Positions 51,361 to 60,363 are shown, counted from the stretch's first letter. The stretch is DNA of 64,000 bases from Microbulbifer halophilus (GCF_026183675.1 NZ_JAPIVK010000009.1:41951-105950), one strand, 5' to 3'. A program made the numbers and translations. Notes: generated by a model not told the origin, from the letters alone.

Positions 51361-51870
51361 ATGTTACGCCGCTACAGACTCCCCGCCGCACTGCTCGTCG
51401 CCATCCTGCCGCTGGCCGCACCGGGCTGCGCTACTGGCGGCGCGGTGCCACAGGAGAGCGCGGTGGCCGCGGACATCGCCGGCGACGCCTCCGTGTGTGA
51501 CTACCAGTGGCTGCTGGAGAGACTGTCGCTGGATGGCCGCGAACACCGCTCGCGCCTGCTGTGGCAGAAGCTCTGGCGCGACCGCCCCTACTTCCTCTGT
51601 GACAAACTCGGCTATGTGCGCGGCAGCGCCGGCTCCAACCCCTATATCGGTCGTTTCTCCATGACTTCCCGCGGGAGCATAAGCTGGCCCCAGCCCCCCG
51701 AGATTTCCCGCATGACCGGCAAGCGCGACAGCAGCGAGCTGGAGGAGAAATTCCTGGCGGCGCTGCCCCGGACCGACACCATGAAACTGCGGGGCGACTC
51801 GCTGATCCTGCAGGGCGACGGCGGTGCCACGAGGCTGGAATTCAAACGCACGGAGGGCCTGCCGGAATAG
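51361..51870 (+). CDS. META-domain-like lipoprotein, paralogue
   Basis: A 169-residue lipoprotein with lipobox LAAPGC. The sequence CDYQWLLERLSLDGREH, YFLCDKLGYVRGSAGSNPYIGRFSM and the C-terminal LRGDSLILQGDGGATRLEF follow the same pattern as the upstream gene (CGPKWQLKRLRMDGEAI, FLCSPEGNVMGKSGINTYRGSM), so the two arose by tandem duplication. Function is unknown. The ribosome site is weak. Confidence 0.7.
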   Translation: MLRRYRLPAALLVAILPLAAPGCATGGAVPQESAVAADIAGDASVCDYQWLLERLSLDGREHRSRLLWQKLWRDRPYFLCDKLGYVRGSAGSNPYIGRFSMTSRGSISWPQPPEISRMTGKRDSSELEEKFLAALPRTDTMKLRGDSLILQGDGGATRLEFKRTEGLPE

Positions 51871-51871
51871 G

Positions 51872-52250
51872 AAAACGACAGGCACCGCCGTTTTGCGCAG
51901 CCGAAGGCTGCCCGCAGGAGTGGGGGCCAGGGATGGCCCGAATGACAAAACGACAGGGACCGTCGTTTTTGCACAGCCGAAGGCTACCCACAGGAGTTGG
52001 GGCCAGGGATGGCTCGAATGACAAAACGACAGGGACCGTCGTTTTTGCACAGCCGAAGGCTACCCACAGGAGTTGGGGCCAGGGATGGCTCGAATGACAA
52101 AACGACAGGGACCGTCGTTTTTGCACAGCCGAAGGCTACCCACAGGAGTTGGGGCCAGGGATGGCTCGAATGACAAAACGACAGGGACCGTCGTTTTTGC
52201 ACAGCCGAAGGCTGCCCCGCAGGGGTGAGGGCCAGGGATGGCCCGAATGA
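51872..52250. repeat. Five tandem copies of a 76-bp hairpin repeat
   Basis: Copies start at 51872 (75 bases), 51947, 52023, 52099 and 52175; the three central ones are essentially identical. Each unit contains AAAACGAC-N7-GTCGTTTTT, a stem-loop followed by a T-run like a terminator, plus a GGGGCCAGGGATGGC segment. The array lies directly after the second META gene stop codon. Confidence 0.92.
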
Positions 52251-52532
52251 AAAAAGGCGGCCAACAAGGGCCGCCCAAACACAATCAAGAAGGGTCAAAT
52301 ATCCGCTATTCGCGGACAAGAGAGAGAAGAACAACGACGCCTCATTTACTCGAGGCAGACAAGCGTGTCGTTGTGATTGCATCCTAACGTCCCACAGTGA
52401 CAAAAAAATGACAGCGGCGCACAAAATCCACTTTTGTTTCGTCTGACAGCTTCCGCGACTTTCTGGCAACCGCGTTCCTCATCAGATAGGGTAAGGGCGC
52501 TCATAACAACAACTGCACAGGATCCGGATGTA
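52251..52532. other. Leader region before the beta-barrel gene, with one GC hairpin
   Basis: A GGCGGCC / GGCCGCC hairpin at 52256-52275 is preceded by an A-run, so on the minus strand it reads as a terminator although no minus-strand gene ends here. The remainder has no recognised gene; it probably holds the promoter of the downstream gene. Confidence 0.4.
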
Positions 52533-53471
52533 ATGGACTATTCCCGCCTGGCGGTGCTGACCGCCGCATTTCTGTTGCCCCATGCCGCCACTGCCGATGA
52601 ACTGTGCCGGGAGATCTCGCTCGGTTATACCAGCGGCGATATCGACGGCTACCCGCAGGGCCCGGCCAACCTGGCCGTCGTCGGCTTCTCCCCGGTCAAT
52701 CACGGCAGCGATTTCAATACCCTGGGATTCGACGACTTTCACCAGTGGAACTTCGAGGGTGGCTATCGCTATGGCCGCAACCGTTTCTACCTGGGTTACG
52801 ACCGCATGCGGCTGGACAACGAATTTGATATCAAACCGCCCACCGAGGAAGAACTGGCGGGGGTCAGCAGCCCCAGCGGCTTCACCGTCGTGCGCACGCC
52901 GCTCGATGTCTCCACGCAACTGGATTACTACCGCCTGGGCTACCAACGGCTGTTCGAGCTGGAATGGCTGGGCCGCCGCCTGACGTTGGCGCCGGGCGTG
53001 GAAATGAATGTGCTGGATTTCGATTACCGGCTGAATATGGAGACCACGCTGGTGCCGGTGGAGGATAGCGTCTACTCCTTCGATCCGGATGCCCCTTTCG
53101 GCAGTATCGATGACGCCTCGGGCGTGTTGGGCGATGCCGATTTCTCCATCGCCGAACCGGTCGCGGTGATACGGCCCGATTACACCAAATGGGGCCTGCG
53201 TATCGGCGGCGAAGCCGAGTTTCACTTGAGCGAGCGGTTGTCACTGACCGCGGAGCTCTACGACACCGCGGGCATCGACGACTGGCCGGATGTGTTTACC
53301 GGCAAACTCGGTTTCCGTTTCCGGCTCTACGAGGGGAACAACACCGCCATCGACCTGTTCGGTCGCGGCGGCGCGGAGACGATCAAGCTGAATCGGGACG
53401 AAACGCACTGGAACGACCTGCGGGCGGAGTATCGGGACCTGATCGAGGGCGGGATTCGCGTGCGATTCTAG
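52533..53471 (+). CDS. Outer-membrane beta-barrel protein
   Basis: A 312-residue protein with a signal peptide (ends HAATA) and alternating aromatic/hydrophobic strands through to a terminal IRVRF, the C-terminal Phe signature of outer-membrane barrels. Segments such as FEGGYRYGRNRFYLGYDRMRL look like barrel strands. No porin or enzyme family was recognised. The ATG at 52533 was chosen because the signal peptide starts there; the ribosome site is weak. Confidence 0.72.
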   Translation: MDYSRLAVLTAAFLLPHAATADELCREISLGYTSGDIDGYPQGPANLAVVGFSPVNHGSDFNTLGFDDFHQWNFEGGYRYGRNRFYLGYDRMRLDNEFDIKPPTEEELAGVSSPSGFTVVRTPLDVSTQLDYYRLGYQRLFELEWLGRRLTLAPGVEMNVLDFDYRLNMETTLVPVEDSVYSFDPDAPFGSIDDASGVLGDADFSIAEPVAVIRPDYTKWGLRIGGEAEFHLSERLSLTAELYDTAGIDDWPDVFTGKLGFRFRLYEGNNTAIDLFGRGGAETIKLNRDETHWNDLRAEYRDLIEGGIRVRF

Positions 53472-53512
53472 CGGGCCGTGCGCGCAGCACACACTCTACA
53501 GGTTGACGGGAA

Positions 53513-54097
53513 TCAGCGGCGCCGTTGGTGCCGCTCCAGGTTGTCCTGCCGTCTGCGCTCGCTCTTGCGCAGTAACACGTAGGTGGCCCCCAGGCCGCCG
53601 TGCTGTTTCTGCGCACTGTGGAAAGCGAGTACTTCGCGCAGGTGCGGCAGCCAGGCGTTGACACAGCTTTTCAGTACCGCCGGCTGCTTGCGCCCCTCGC
53701 CCTTGCCGTGGGTGATCAGCGCGCAGCGCACATCCGCCTCCATGCAATCGCGCACGAATTCCAGCACCGCGCGCCGCGCCATCTCCACCGTGTGGCGGTG
53801 CAGGTCCAGGCGCGCATCCACCCGGTATTTGCCCAGGCGCAGGTTGCGGTAGACACCGTTCTGCACCCCGTCGCGCTTGAATTCCAGCGGATCCCAGGGA
53901 TCCACCGGGTCGACTCCCTCGCCGGTGAGCGGGTTGAGCTGCGCCTCGATTTCCTCGATCGCCGCCTCGCGGCGGGCGCGCTTGTTGAGGCCGGAATCCG
54001 AATCCTTTCTCAGGGCCACCTTGCGCTCTCGCACCAGCGGCTTGACATCGCCGAGCTGCCCGAGGGCCTCGCGAAACAGTTCGCTATCACTGGACAC
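53513..54097 (-). CDS. Smr-domain protein
   Basis: A 194-residue protein with a C-terminal Smr domain: LDLHRHTVEMARRAV, then ALITHGKGEG and the C-terminal QKQHGGLGATYVLLRK. The LDLHG-like and HGKG motifs are the nuclease signatures of the family. The N-terminal half is charged and unrecognised. The GTG at 54097 follows GGAGG 7 bases upstream, so the longer TTG-initiated frame is not used. Confidence 0.88.
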   Translation of the reverse strand: MSSDSELFREALGQLGDVKPLVRERKVALRKDSDSGLNKRARREAAIEEIEAQLNPLTGEGVDPVDPWDPLEFKRDGVQNGVYRNLRLGKYRVDARLDLHRHTVEMARRAVLEFVRDCMEADVRCALITHGKGEGRKQPAVLKSCVNAWLPHLREVLAFHSAQKQHGGLGATYVLLRKSERRRQDNLERHQRRR

Positions 54098-54124
54098 AGA
54101 AAAACCTCCCCCCAACGGCAATAC

Positions 54125-54994
54125 TCAGGAATCCAGGAACAGGTCCACAGCCAGCTCGCCGGCCCTGTCCGGGTTGTGGGCGTACCGGGTAAAGTCGGTA
54201 ACACCGCGCTCGCCCAGCAGTTCCTCGTCGATCAACTGGCAGCCGCTGAGCGCATTGTTTTCCGTCTGCAGAATTTCGTAGGCGGCATCGGCCATGATCA
54301 CCGGCTTGCGGCTCTGCTCGAACATCTCGCGGTTGCCCACGGCAAACTCGATTGCCGCCGTGGCCACGAGGGTGCGCGGCCAGAGTGTGCTGACACTGAC
54401 CCCCGCCTCGTGCAACTCTTCCGCCAGCCCCATGCTCAGGATCGTCATGCCGAACTTCGACAGGGCGTAGGGGGCGAAGGGCCCCAGCCATTTCGGCTGC
54501 AGGTTGACCGGCGGCGACAGGCTGAGAATATGGCCGCAGGCCGATTTTTTCAGGTAGGGAATCGCCAGGTGCGCGGTCAGGTAGACGGCGCGGCTGTTGA
54601 TATCCTGCATCAGGTCGTAGCGCTTGGGCGGCGTGGATTCGACATTGGTCAGGTTGATGGCGCCGGCATTGTTCACCACCGCGTCGATACCGCCGAACTG
54701 CTCCGCCGCCGAGGCCATGGCCGCGGACACCTGCTCCTCCTCGCGCACATCCACCTGCAGCGCCAACGCCCTGCCGCCGGCCTGCTCGACTTCCTCCGCC
54801 ACCGAGTGAATGGTACCCGGCAGTTTCGGGTGCGGCTCGGCGGATTTGGCCGCGATGACGATATTGGCCCCGTCCGCGGCGCACTTCAGCGCGATGGCGC
54901 GGCCGATACCGCGGCTCGCACCGGTGATGAATAGCGTCTTGCCCTTCAGGGCGCCGGTGTTTTCGGTCAGGGTGATGGGGTCTTGCTCGCTCAC
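54125..54994 (-). CDS. SDR oxidoreductase, HSDL2-like
   Basis: A 289-residue short-chain dehydrogenase. GASRGIGRAIALKCAADGAN (cofactor), the NNAG motif (VVNNAGAINL) and an active-site region SLSPPVNLQPKWLGPFAPYALSKFGM (Tyr-X3-Lys in YALSKFG) match the HSDL2 group of peroxisomal/bacterial dehydrogenases. The family's substrate is not settled. The start is a GTG at 54994 with GGGAG 7 bases upstream. It is in a small unit with the thioesterase and GFA genes. Confidence 0.9.
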   Translation of the reverse strand: MSEQDPITLTENTGALKGKTLFITGASRGIGRAIALKCAADGANIVIAAKSAEPHPKLPGTIHSVAEEVEQAGGRALALQVDVREEEQVSAAMASAAEQFGGIDAVVNNAGAINLTNVESTPPKRYDLMQDINSRAVYLTAHLAIPYLKKSACGHILSLSPPVNLQPKWLGPFAPYALSKFGMTILSMGLAEELHEAGVSVSTLWPRTLVATAAIEFAVGNREMFEQSRKPVIMADAAYEILQTENNALSGCQLIDEELLGERGVTDFTRYAHNPDRAGELAVDLFLDS

Positions 54995-55029
54995 GCTTGT
55001 TCTCCCGTGTCGAATGGTGGTGGGAGGAG

Positions 55030-55470
55030 TCAGTCCGGCGCTGCGACAACCGCGGGGCAGTAGATGTCCTTGAAGATCTGCGGCATGCGCTTCGGCCTGC
55101 CGCTGGACAGCTCGATACACACCATCTGCCACCGGGCACTCAGGAGCAGCGCCTCGTCGACGGCGCGGAACACCTGGAATTGCCGGGTCATGTTGAGGCG
55201 CCCGTCGACCTTCGTCAGCCAGGTACCGAACAGCAGTTCATCGCCCTCCCTGGCCGCCAGTATATAGTCGTATTCGGCGTGACGGATGGCCATGCCCCGG
55301 TCGAGCCCCTGGTAGTTGGTGACATCCAGGCCCAGCTCGACGCTGTGGTTCCAGGCGGAGCGCTCACACCAGCGCACGTACTCCGCATTGTTGGCGTGAT
55401 GCAGGCCGTCCACATGTTCCGGCTGCACCGTGACTCTCCATACATAAGGAGTCGGTAATTCCCACTTCAT
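55030..55470 (-). CDS. Acyl-CoA thioesterase, hot-dog fold
   Basis: A 146-residue 4-hydroxybenzoyl-CoA-thioesterase-like protein. HVDGLHHANNAEYVRWCE is the N-terminal signature, with an Asp replaced in the usual D-X-H-NN position set (DGLHHANN), and AEYDYILAAREGDELLFGTWL follows. It probably hydrolyses an acyl-CoA or aids the adjacent SDR. It abuts the GFA gene with no gap. Confidence 0.85.
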   Translation of the reverse strand: MKWELPTPYVWRVTVQPEHVDGLHHANNAEYVRWCERSAWNHSVELGLDVTNYQGLDRGMAIRHAEYDYILAAREGDELLFGTWLTKVDGRLNMTRQFQVFRAVDEALLLSARWQMVCIELSSGRPKRMPQIFKDIYCPAVVAAPD

Positions 55471-55818
55471 TCAGAAACTGCGTCCATCTACCTGCTTGAT
55501 TGTCAGCTCGGCCGGTTCCACACCCTCCAGGCAGCGCACATTGATGGCGGCGAGGGGCGGGCCGTCCGGCATCTGCCCCAGGCCGAAGGGCTGGCAGCCG
55601 CAGTCGGGGCAGAACTGGTGTTTGATCTCGTGCTTGTTGAAGGTGTAGGTGGCCTGGTCGGATTCCGGCGTCTTCTGGTGCAACTGCTCGCGGGGGACAA
55701 ACCAGAGCAGGAATCCCTTCCTGCTGCAGTGCGAGCAGTTACACTCCATCACCTCGTCGATGTCTCCCTCCACCTCAAACGCGATACGGCCGCAGTGGCA
55801 GCTTCCCTGATAGGTCAT
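55471..55818 (-). CDS. GFA-family zinc protein (CENP-V/GFA)
   Basis: A 115-residue protein with the GFA zinc pattern: SCHCGRI, then CNCSHCSRKG and FCPDCGCQPF. It belongs to the glutathione-dependent formaldehyde-activating family, most of whose members lack shown formaldehyde activity. The ATG at 55818 follows AAGGAG. It heads the unit GFA-thioesterase-SDR-Smr. Confidence 0.88.
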   Translation of the reverse strand: MTYQGSCHCGRIAFEVEGDIDEVMECNCSHCSRKGFLLWFVPREQLHQKTPESDQATYTFNKHEIKHQFCPDCGCQPFGLGQMPDGPPLAAINVRCLEGVEPAELTIKQVDGRSF

Positions 55819-55908
55819 GACAGTTCTCTCTCCTTGATGGATGAGCTCTGAGCCTATGCGATTTGCGGGCAAAAAGAAAACGCCGCGGAGATCCGGGCCC
55901 AGAACGCA

Positions 55909-55933
55909 AAAAAGGCCCCGAACGGGGCCTTTT
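55909..55933. terminator. Bidirectional terminator after secB
   Basis: AAAAGGCCCCG-AA-CGGGGCCTTTT is a perfect 11-bp stem flanked by A- and T-runs, just downstream of secB (minus strand). It works in both directions by sequence. Confidence 0.9.
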
Positions 55934-55954
55934 CAAATCGGGCTCGGGGTGCGA

Positions 55955-56455
55955 TCAGGTTTCGGCCTGTTCTTCCTTCGCGCCCTCTCCCTGTTCCTGC
56001 GCCTGCTTCAGGGCCGAGGCGAACAGGGCGTCGAAGTTGATCGGCGGCAGCATCAGGGCCGGGAAGGAGCCCTTGGTCACGGCGTTGTCCACCACTTCGC
56101 GGGCGTAGGGGAAGAGAATCTGCGGGCAGGCGGTGTTCAGCGCCTGGGCCAGTTGCTGGCCCTCGAGACCCTTCACGGAGAAGAGGCCGGCCTGCTGTAC
56201 TTCCACCAGGAAGGCGGTCTCGTCTTCCAGTTTCACGGTGATAGTCAGGGTCAGCGCTACTTCGTACAGATCGTCTTCGATCTTGGCGGTCTTGGTGTTC
56301 AGTTCCTGGTTGACCTGGGGCTTCCACTGCTTTTTGAAAACCTCGGCACCCATCGGGGTCTCGAAGGACAGGTCTTTCAGGTAGATGCGTTGCATCGCGA
56401 ATTGGACGTCTGGAGCCTCTGCGTTGTTCGCTGCGCCGTTTTGTTCTTCAGCCAT
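55955..56455 (-). CDS. secB: Protein-export chaperone SecB
   Basis: A 166-residue cytosolic chaperone that keeps precursor proteins unfolded for SecA. It has the characteristic QRIYLKDLSFETP start and NTACPQILFPYAREVV segment. It heads away from gpmI in a conserved cluster with grxC and a rhodanese-like gene. Confidence 0.96.
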   Translation of the reverse strand: MAEEQNGAANNAEAPDVQFAMQRIYLKDLSFETPMGAEVFKKQWKPQVNQELNTKTAKIEDDLYEVALTLTITVKLEDETAFLVEVQQAGLFSVKGLEGQQLAQALNTACPQILFPYAREVVDNAVTKGSFPALMLPPINFDALFASALKQAQEQGEGAKEEQAET

Positions 56456-56576
56456 GTTACTGCCTGTTTATTCAATGGTTTATCACTTGCCTTCCGTGAG
56501 AAAGACTCCCTCATGAGTCTTTCAAATGGGGCCGTTGAATACCGTTTCAAGGCCGGGAATAGATTTTGTCACCGGA

Positions 56577-56828
56577 CTATTTCAACCATTCGTCCAGCCG
56601 GCCGCTGCGCTCCAGCGCCATCAGCTCGTCGCAGCCGCCCACATGGCGCTCGCCGATCCAGATCTGCGGCACCGCGCGGCTGCCGGCCTCGTCGGCCATC
56701 CGCGCCCGCAGTTCGGGATCGTTGTCCACCGGGATCTCGCGGTACTCGACGCGCTTGCTGTCCAGCAGCTGCTTGGCGCGGATACAGAAGGGGCAGAATC
56801 GGGTGGTGTAAATGACTACGTCTTGCAT
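56577..56828 (-). CDS. grxC: Glutaredoxin 3
   Basis: An 83-residue dithiol glutaredoxin. The active-site CPFC (in TTRFCPFCIRA) and the glutathione-binding TVP-like AVPQIW and GGCDEL are present. It sits between secB and the rhodanese-like gene as in many gammaproteobacteria. Confidence 0.95.
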   Translation of the reverse strand: MQDVVIYTTRFCPFCIRAKQLLDSKRVEYREIPVDNDPELRARMADEAGSRAVPQIWIGERHVGGCDELMALERSGRLDEWLK

Positions 56829-56838
56829 ACCGGAAATA

Positions 56839-57249
56839 CTAATCCTTCACCAGCGGCAGGTTCTGGTTGGCCCACTCGGTCATGCCACCCTGCAGGCGAC
56901 GCACCTGGAAACCCTGCTTTTTCAGCAGCCGACCCACGTTGCCGGCGTGCTGGCCCATCTTGTCCGCCACGATCAGCGGTTTGTCTTTCAGCGGCGCCAG
57001 CTCGCCGATGCGCTCGGAGATCTCGCCGTGGGGAATGTGCACCGCGTCGACGATGTGACCGGCGCTGTACTCGTCGCGGTCGCGCACGTCCAGGATGCGC
57101 GCATCCTCGATATTGACCATCCGGGTCACCTCGTGGATCGACGCCGGCGTGCCGGCCCGGTGCCGCTCGGTCAGTGCAAATGCGTAGAGAAGCGCCACCA
57201 GCAGGCTGACCAGCAGCCACTGTTCGCTCATAAAGACGAAAAAATCCAC
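56839..57249 (-). CDS. Membrane-anchored rhodanese-like protein
   Basis: A 136-residue protein with an N-terminal membrane helix (LLVSLLVALLYAFAL) and a rhodanese domain (ILDVRDRDEYSAGHIVDAVHIP). In the active-site loop, the usual Cys is absent: LIVADKMGQHAGNVG has Asp-Lys where CxxG is expected. It may therefore not transfer sulfur. It corresponds to the YibN position between gpmI and grxC. Confidence 0.88.
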   Translation of the reverse strand: MDFFVFMSEQWLLVSLLVALLYAFALTERHRAGTPASIHEVTRMVNIEDARILDVRDRDEYSAGHIVDAVHIPHGEISERIGELAPLKDKPLIVADKMGQHAGNVGRLLKKQGFQVRRLQGGMTEWANQNLPLVKD

Positions 57250-57459
57250 CTCGCCCCCAAATCCTGTTCATTGTTCTGAAATACTGGCGCCATACAGCGT
57301 CCGATGCGGCGGCAGTATACACGATTGTGGCGAAATCTTAACCAGCAAAATTGTGTACTGGATCGTCTCCCGGCCCCCTGCCGACATGGTTAAAGGGTGG
57401 GCAATCAGGTTAAAATCCGCGTCTTCCGATGGAATCCACCGATAGAGGAATCGTTCGCT

Positions 57460-59007
57460 ATGGCCGCTGCCCCAACCGCTTCCAAACGCCCCCTGGTCCT
57501 GCTGATCCTGGACGGCTTCGGCCACAGCGAGAACACCGAGCACAATGCCATCCACGCCGCCAGATCGCCGGTCTGGGACGGCATCTGGGCCAGCCGCCCG
57601 AAAACCCTAATCCAGACCTCCGGCATGGCGGTGGGGCTGCCGGAAGGGCAGATGGGCAACTCCGAGGTAGGGCATATGACCCTGGGGGCCGGCCGGGTCG
57701 TCTACCAGAACTTCACCCGTATCAACAAGGCGATCGAGGACGGCGACTTCTTCAAGAATCCCGCCTATACCGCCGCCGTGGACAAGGCCATCGCCAACGA
57801 CGGCGCCGTGCATATCATGGGACTGGCCTCCGCCGGCGGCGTCCACAGCCACGAGGACCATATCGTCGCCATGATCACCCTGGCGGCCCAGCGCGGCGCC
57901 AGGGCCATCTATGTGCACGCCTTCCTCGACGGCCGCGACACGCCGCCGCGCAGCGCCGAACCGACCCTGGCGCGCCTGGCGCAGGTGTGCGATTCCCTCG
58001 GCAGCGCCCGCATCGCCAGCCTTTCGGGCCGCTACTTCGCCATGGACCGCGACCAGCGCTGGGACCGCACCCAGTCGGTCTACGACCTGCTGACCCTGGG
58101 CGAGGCCGAGTACAGCGCCGCCGACGCCCAGGCCGGCCTGGCCGCCGCCTACGAGCGCGGCGAGAACGACGAGTTCGCGGCCCCCACCCGCATCGGCGAG
58201 GCGGCGCCGATCCGCGACGGCGATGCGCTGATTTACATGAACTTCCGCCCGGACCGCGCGCGCCAGCTGACCCGCGCCTTTACCCAGGCGGATTTCGACG
58301 GCTTCGAGCGCCGCTCCAAACCGCAGCTGGCGGACTTCGTGATGACCACCGAGTACGCGGCAGACATCGGGGCCAGCTGCGCCTTCCCGCCGGAGGAGCT
58401 GGTGAACTCCCTGGGCGAATACCTGGCCGGGCAGGGCCGGAAACAGCTCCGCATCGCCGAGACCGAGAAATACGCCCACGTGACCTTCTTTTTCAGCGGC
58501 GGCCGCGAAGAGCCCTACGCCGGCGAGACCCGCGAGCTGATCAAGTCCCCGAACGTGGCCACCTACGACCTGCAGCCGGAGATGAGCGCCCCCGAAGTGA
58601 CCGAAAAGCTGGTGGCGGCGATCGAGAGCGACGAGTACGACGCCATCATCTGCAATTACGCCAACGGCGACATGGTGGGTCACAGCGGCGTCTTCGAGGC
58701 GGCGGTCGCGGCCGTGGAGGCGCTGGACACCTGTGTCGACCAGGTTACCAAAGCCGCACTGGCGGCCGGCGGCGAGGTACTGATCACCGCCGACCACGGC
58801 AATGCGGAGGAGATGTTCGACGAGAACTCCGGCCAGGTCAGCACCCAGCATTCCACCCTGCCGGTGCCCTTCGTCTACGTGGGCGAGCGCAAGCTGAGCC
58901 TGCGGGACGGCGGCAGCCTGGCGGACGTGGCACCGACCATGCTGGCGCTGATGGACCTGCCGCAGCCGGCAGAGATGACCGGCCAGAGCCTGGTTGAATT
59001 CGAGTAA
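57460..59007 (+). CDS. gpmI: 2,3-bisphosphoglycerate-independent phosphoglycerate mutase
   Basis: A 515-residue alkaline-phosphatase-superfamily enzyme converting 3- to 2-phosphoglycerate, with two Mn ions. Metal Asp18 (LILDGFG), nucleophile Ser68 (GNSEVGH) and the C-terminal ADHGNAEEM are intact. The ATG at 57460 follows AGAGGA; the upstream in-frame extension is untranslated leader. Confidence 0.96.
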   Translation: MAAAPTASKRPLVLLILDGFGHSENTEHNAIHAARSPVWDGIWASRPKTLIQTSGMAVGLPEGQMGNSEVGHMTLGAGRVVYQNFTRINKAIEDGDFFKNPAYTAAVDKAIANDGAVHIMGLASAGGVHSHEDHIVAMITLAAQRGARAIYVHAFLDGRDTPPRSAEPTLARLAQVCDSLGSARIASLSGRYFAMDRDQRWDRTQSVYDLLTLGEAEYSAADAQAGLAAAYERGENDEFAAPTRIGEAAPIRDGDALIYMNFRPDRARQLTRAFTQADFDGFERRSKPQLADFVMTTEYAADIGASCAFPPEELVNSLGEYLAGQGRKQLRIAETEKYAHVTFFFSGGREEPYAGETRELIKSPNVATYDLQPEMSAPEVTEKLVAAIESDEYDAIICNYANGDMVGHSGVFEAAVAAVEALDTCVDQVTKAALAAGGEVLITADHGNAEEMFDENSGQVSTQHSTLPVPFVYVGERKLSLRDGGSLADVAPTMLALMDLPQPAEMTGQSLVEFE

Positions 59008-59037
59008 CCCAAGTTTCGGAGTTGGAGGTGCCTGCCG

Positions 59038-60240
59038 ATGGCACAAGCCGGTGAAAACGCAGGATGGGCAGGGGAGCGCAGCGATGTGCCCGTCAAATAT
59101 CGCATGATGGGCACACTCGCTGCGCTCGTTTTGCCCATCCTACTCCTGCTGTCTGCGCCATCGGCGCAGGCAGACTCGGACCAGCAGGCGCGCCTCAAAG
59201 AGATCAAGCAGCGCATCGAGTCGCTGCAGGAAGAGCTGGGCGAGGTGCGCAGCCGGCGCGACCAGCTGCTCAAGGATCTGGAAGACAACGAGAAGGATAT
59301 TTCCGAGCTACACAAGCGCATCGACCAGATCAAGAGCGATATGCGCAGCCGCGGCGAGAAGCTGCAGGAGCTGAAGCGAGAGCAGCGGGAACTGGAGGAG
59401 TCGCGACGAAGTATGCAGCGGCGGGTCGAGCAGGAAGTCGCCGCCGCTTACCGACTAGGCAGACAGGAGCAGGTCAAACTGCTCCTGAACCAGCAGGACC
59501 CGCAGAACATCGCCCGCCAGCTCCACTACCACCAGTACTTCCTCCGGGAACGCAACCGCATCATCGGCGACTACCTCGCCACCCTCTCCTCCCTGCAGAC
59601 CGTCAGCTCCAATATCGAGCGCGAGCGCGACACCCTGGCTGCGGAGCGGCGACAACTGCAGCAGCGCGAACGGCAACTGGTGGGCGCCCGGCGTTCGCGC
59701 CAGGCGACGCTGGACGAACTGGCCACGCAGCTGGCGGACAAGAGCGGCGAACTGCAGCAACTGAAGAGCGACCGCTCGCGACTGCAGAAATTGGTGGACG
59801 AAGTCGGCCGCGCCATCGCCTCGCTGGTGAGCCCCCAGGACCAACAACCCTTCGCCAAACAGCGCGGCCGCATGCAGTGGCCGGTGGAAGGCCGCCGCGC
59901 CAACGCCTACGGCCGGCGCCGCGCCAATGGCATCACCTGGAAAGGCGTCACCATCCGCGCCGACGCCGGTACCCCGGTGCGCGCCATCCACCGCGGCCGC
60001 GTGGTTTTCTCAGACTACCTGCGCGGCCAGGGCATGCTGATGATCCTGGATCACGGCGACGGCTACATGAGCCTCTACGCCCACAATCAGTCCCTGACCC
60101 GCAGCCTGGGCGAATGGGTGGAGCGCGGCGATACCATCGCCCGGGTCGGCAACACCGGCGGTCTCAACCGCAGCGGCGTCTATTTCGAAATCCGCCACCG
60201 CGGCCAACCGCAGGACCCCACCATCTGGTGCCGCGGCTGA
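59038..60240 (+). CDS. envC: Murein hydrolase activator EnvC
   Basis: A 400-residue periplasmic coiled-coil activator of the AmiA/AmiB amidases in septum splitting. A long N-terminal coiled coil (about 50-270) is followed by a LytM/M23 domain (ANAYGRRRANGITWKGVTI, GDGYMSLYAHN) lacking full catalytic residues, as in E. coli EnvC. The ATG at 59038 has GGAGG 9 bases upstream. The first 22 residues precede the signal peptide (MMGTLAALVLPILLLLSAPSAQA), and both the extension and much of the hydrophobic core are encoded by a palindromic repeat at 59060-59142. ctpA lies a little downstream. Confidence 0.92.
   Translation: MAQAGENAGWAGERSDVPVKYRMMGTLAALVLPILLLLSAPSAQADSDQQARLKEIKQRIESLQEELGEVRSRRDQLLKDLEDNEKDISELHKRIDQIKSDMRSRGEKLQELKREQRELEESRRSMQRRVEQEVAAAYRLGRQEQVKLLLNQQDPQNIARQLHYHQYFLRERNRIIGDYLATLSSLQTVSSNIERERDTLAAERRQLQQRERQLVGARRSRQATLDELATQLADKSGELQQLKSDRSRLQKLVDEVGRAIASLVSPQDQQPFAKQRGRMQWPVEGRRANAYGRRRANGITWKGVTIRADAGTPVRAIHRGRVVFSDYLRGQGMLMILDHGDGYMSLYAHNQSLTRSLGEWVERGDTIARVGNTGGLNRSGVYFEIRHRGQPQDPTIWCRG
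59060..59142. repeat. Palindromic repeat inside the envC signal-peptide region
   Basis: The left arm at 59061-59094 and right arm at 59106-59142 are near-perfect inverted copies (AGGATGGGCA ... TGCCCATCCT). They match the repeat at 63844-63914 (same GATGGGCA and AGCGCAGCG wording). The element lies in frame within envC. Confidence 0.8.
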
Positions 60241-60243
60241 CGC

Positions 60244-60363
60244 CCCTCTCCCCCGGCCCCTCTCCCGGCGGGAGAGGGGAGCTCTGCAGAGGCACCTGTG
60301 CCAGCTCACCATCTACAGCCCCATACAATCCCCTCTCCCCCCGGGAGAGGGTTAGGGAGAGGG
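60244..60363. repeat. CCCTCTCC-type hairpin repeats after envC
   Basis: Two stem-loops (CCCCTCTCCC / GGGAGAGGGG near 60257-60279, and CCCTCTCCCC / GGGAGAGGG near 60330-60351) lie downstream of envC. This is a dispersed repeat type common in proteobacteria and may stop or protect the envC transcript. Confidence 0.65.

Noticed and set aside
51872-52284. Overlapping reading frames on the minus strand across the 76-bp repeats, apparently coding a repeated protein
   Set aside because: They follow only from the tandem repeat being a multiple of neither 3 nor a codon pattern with stops removed by chance; there is no ribosome site, no composition of a real protein, and the repeat is explained by hairpins.
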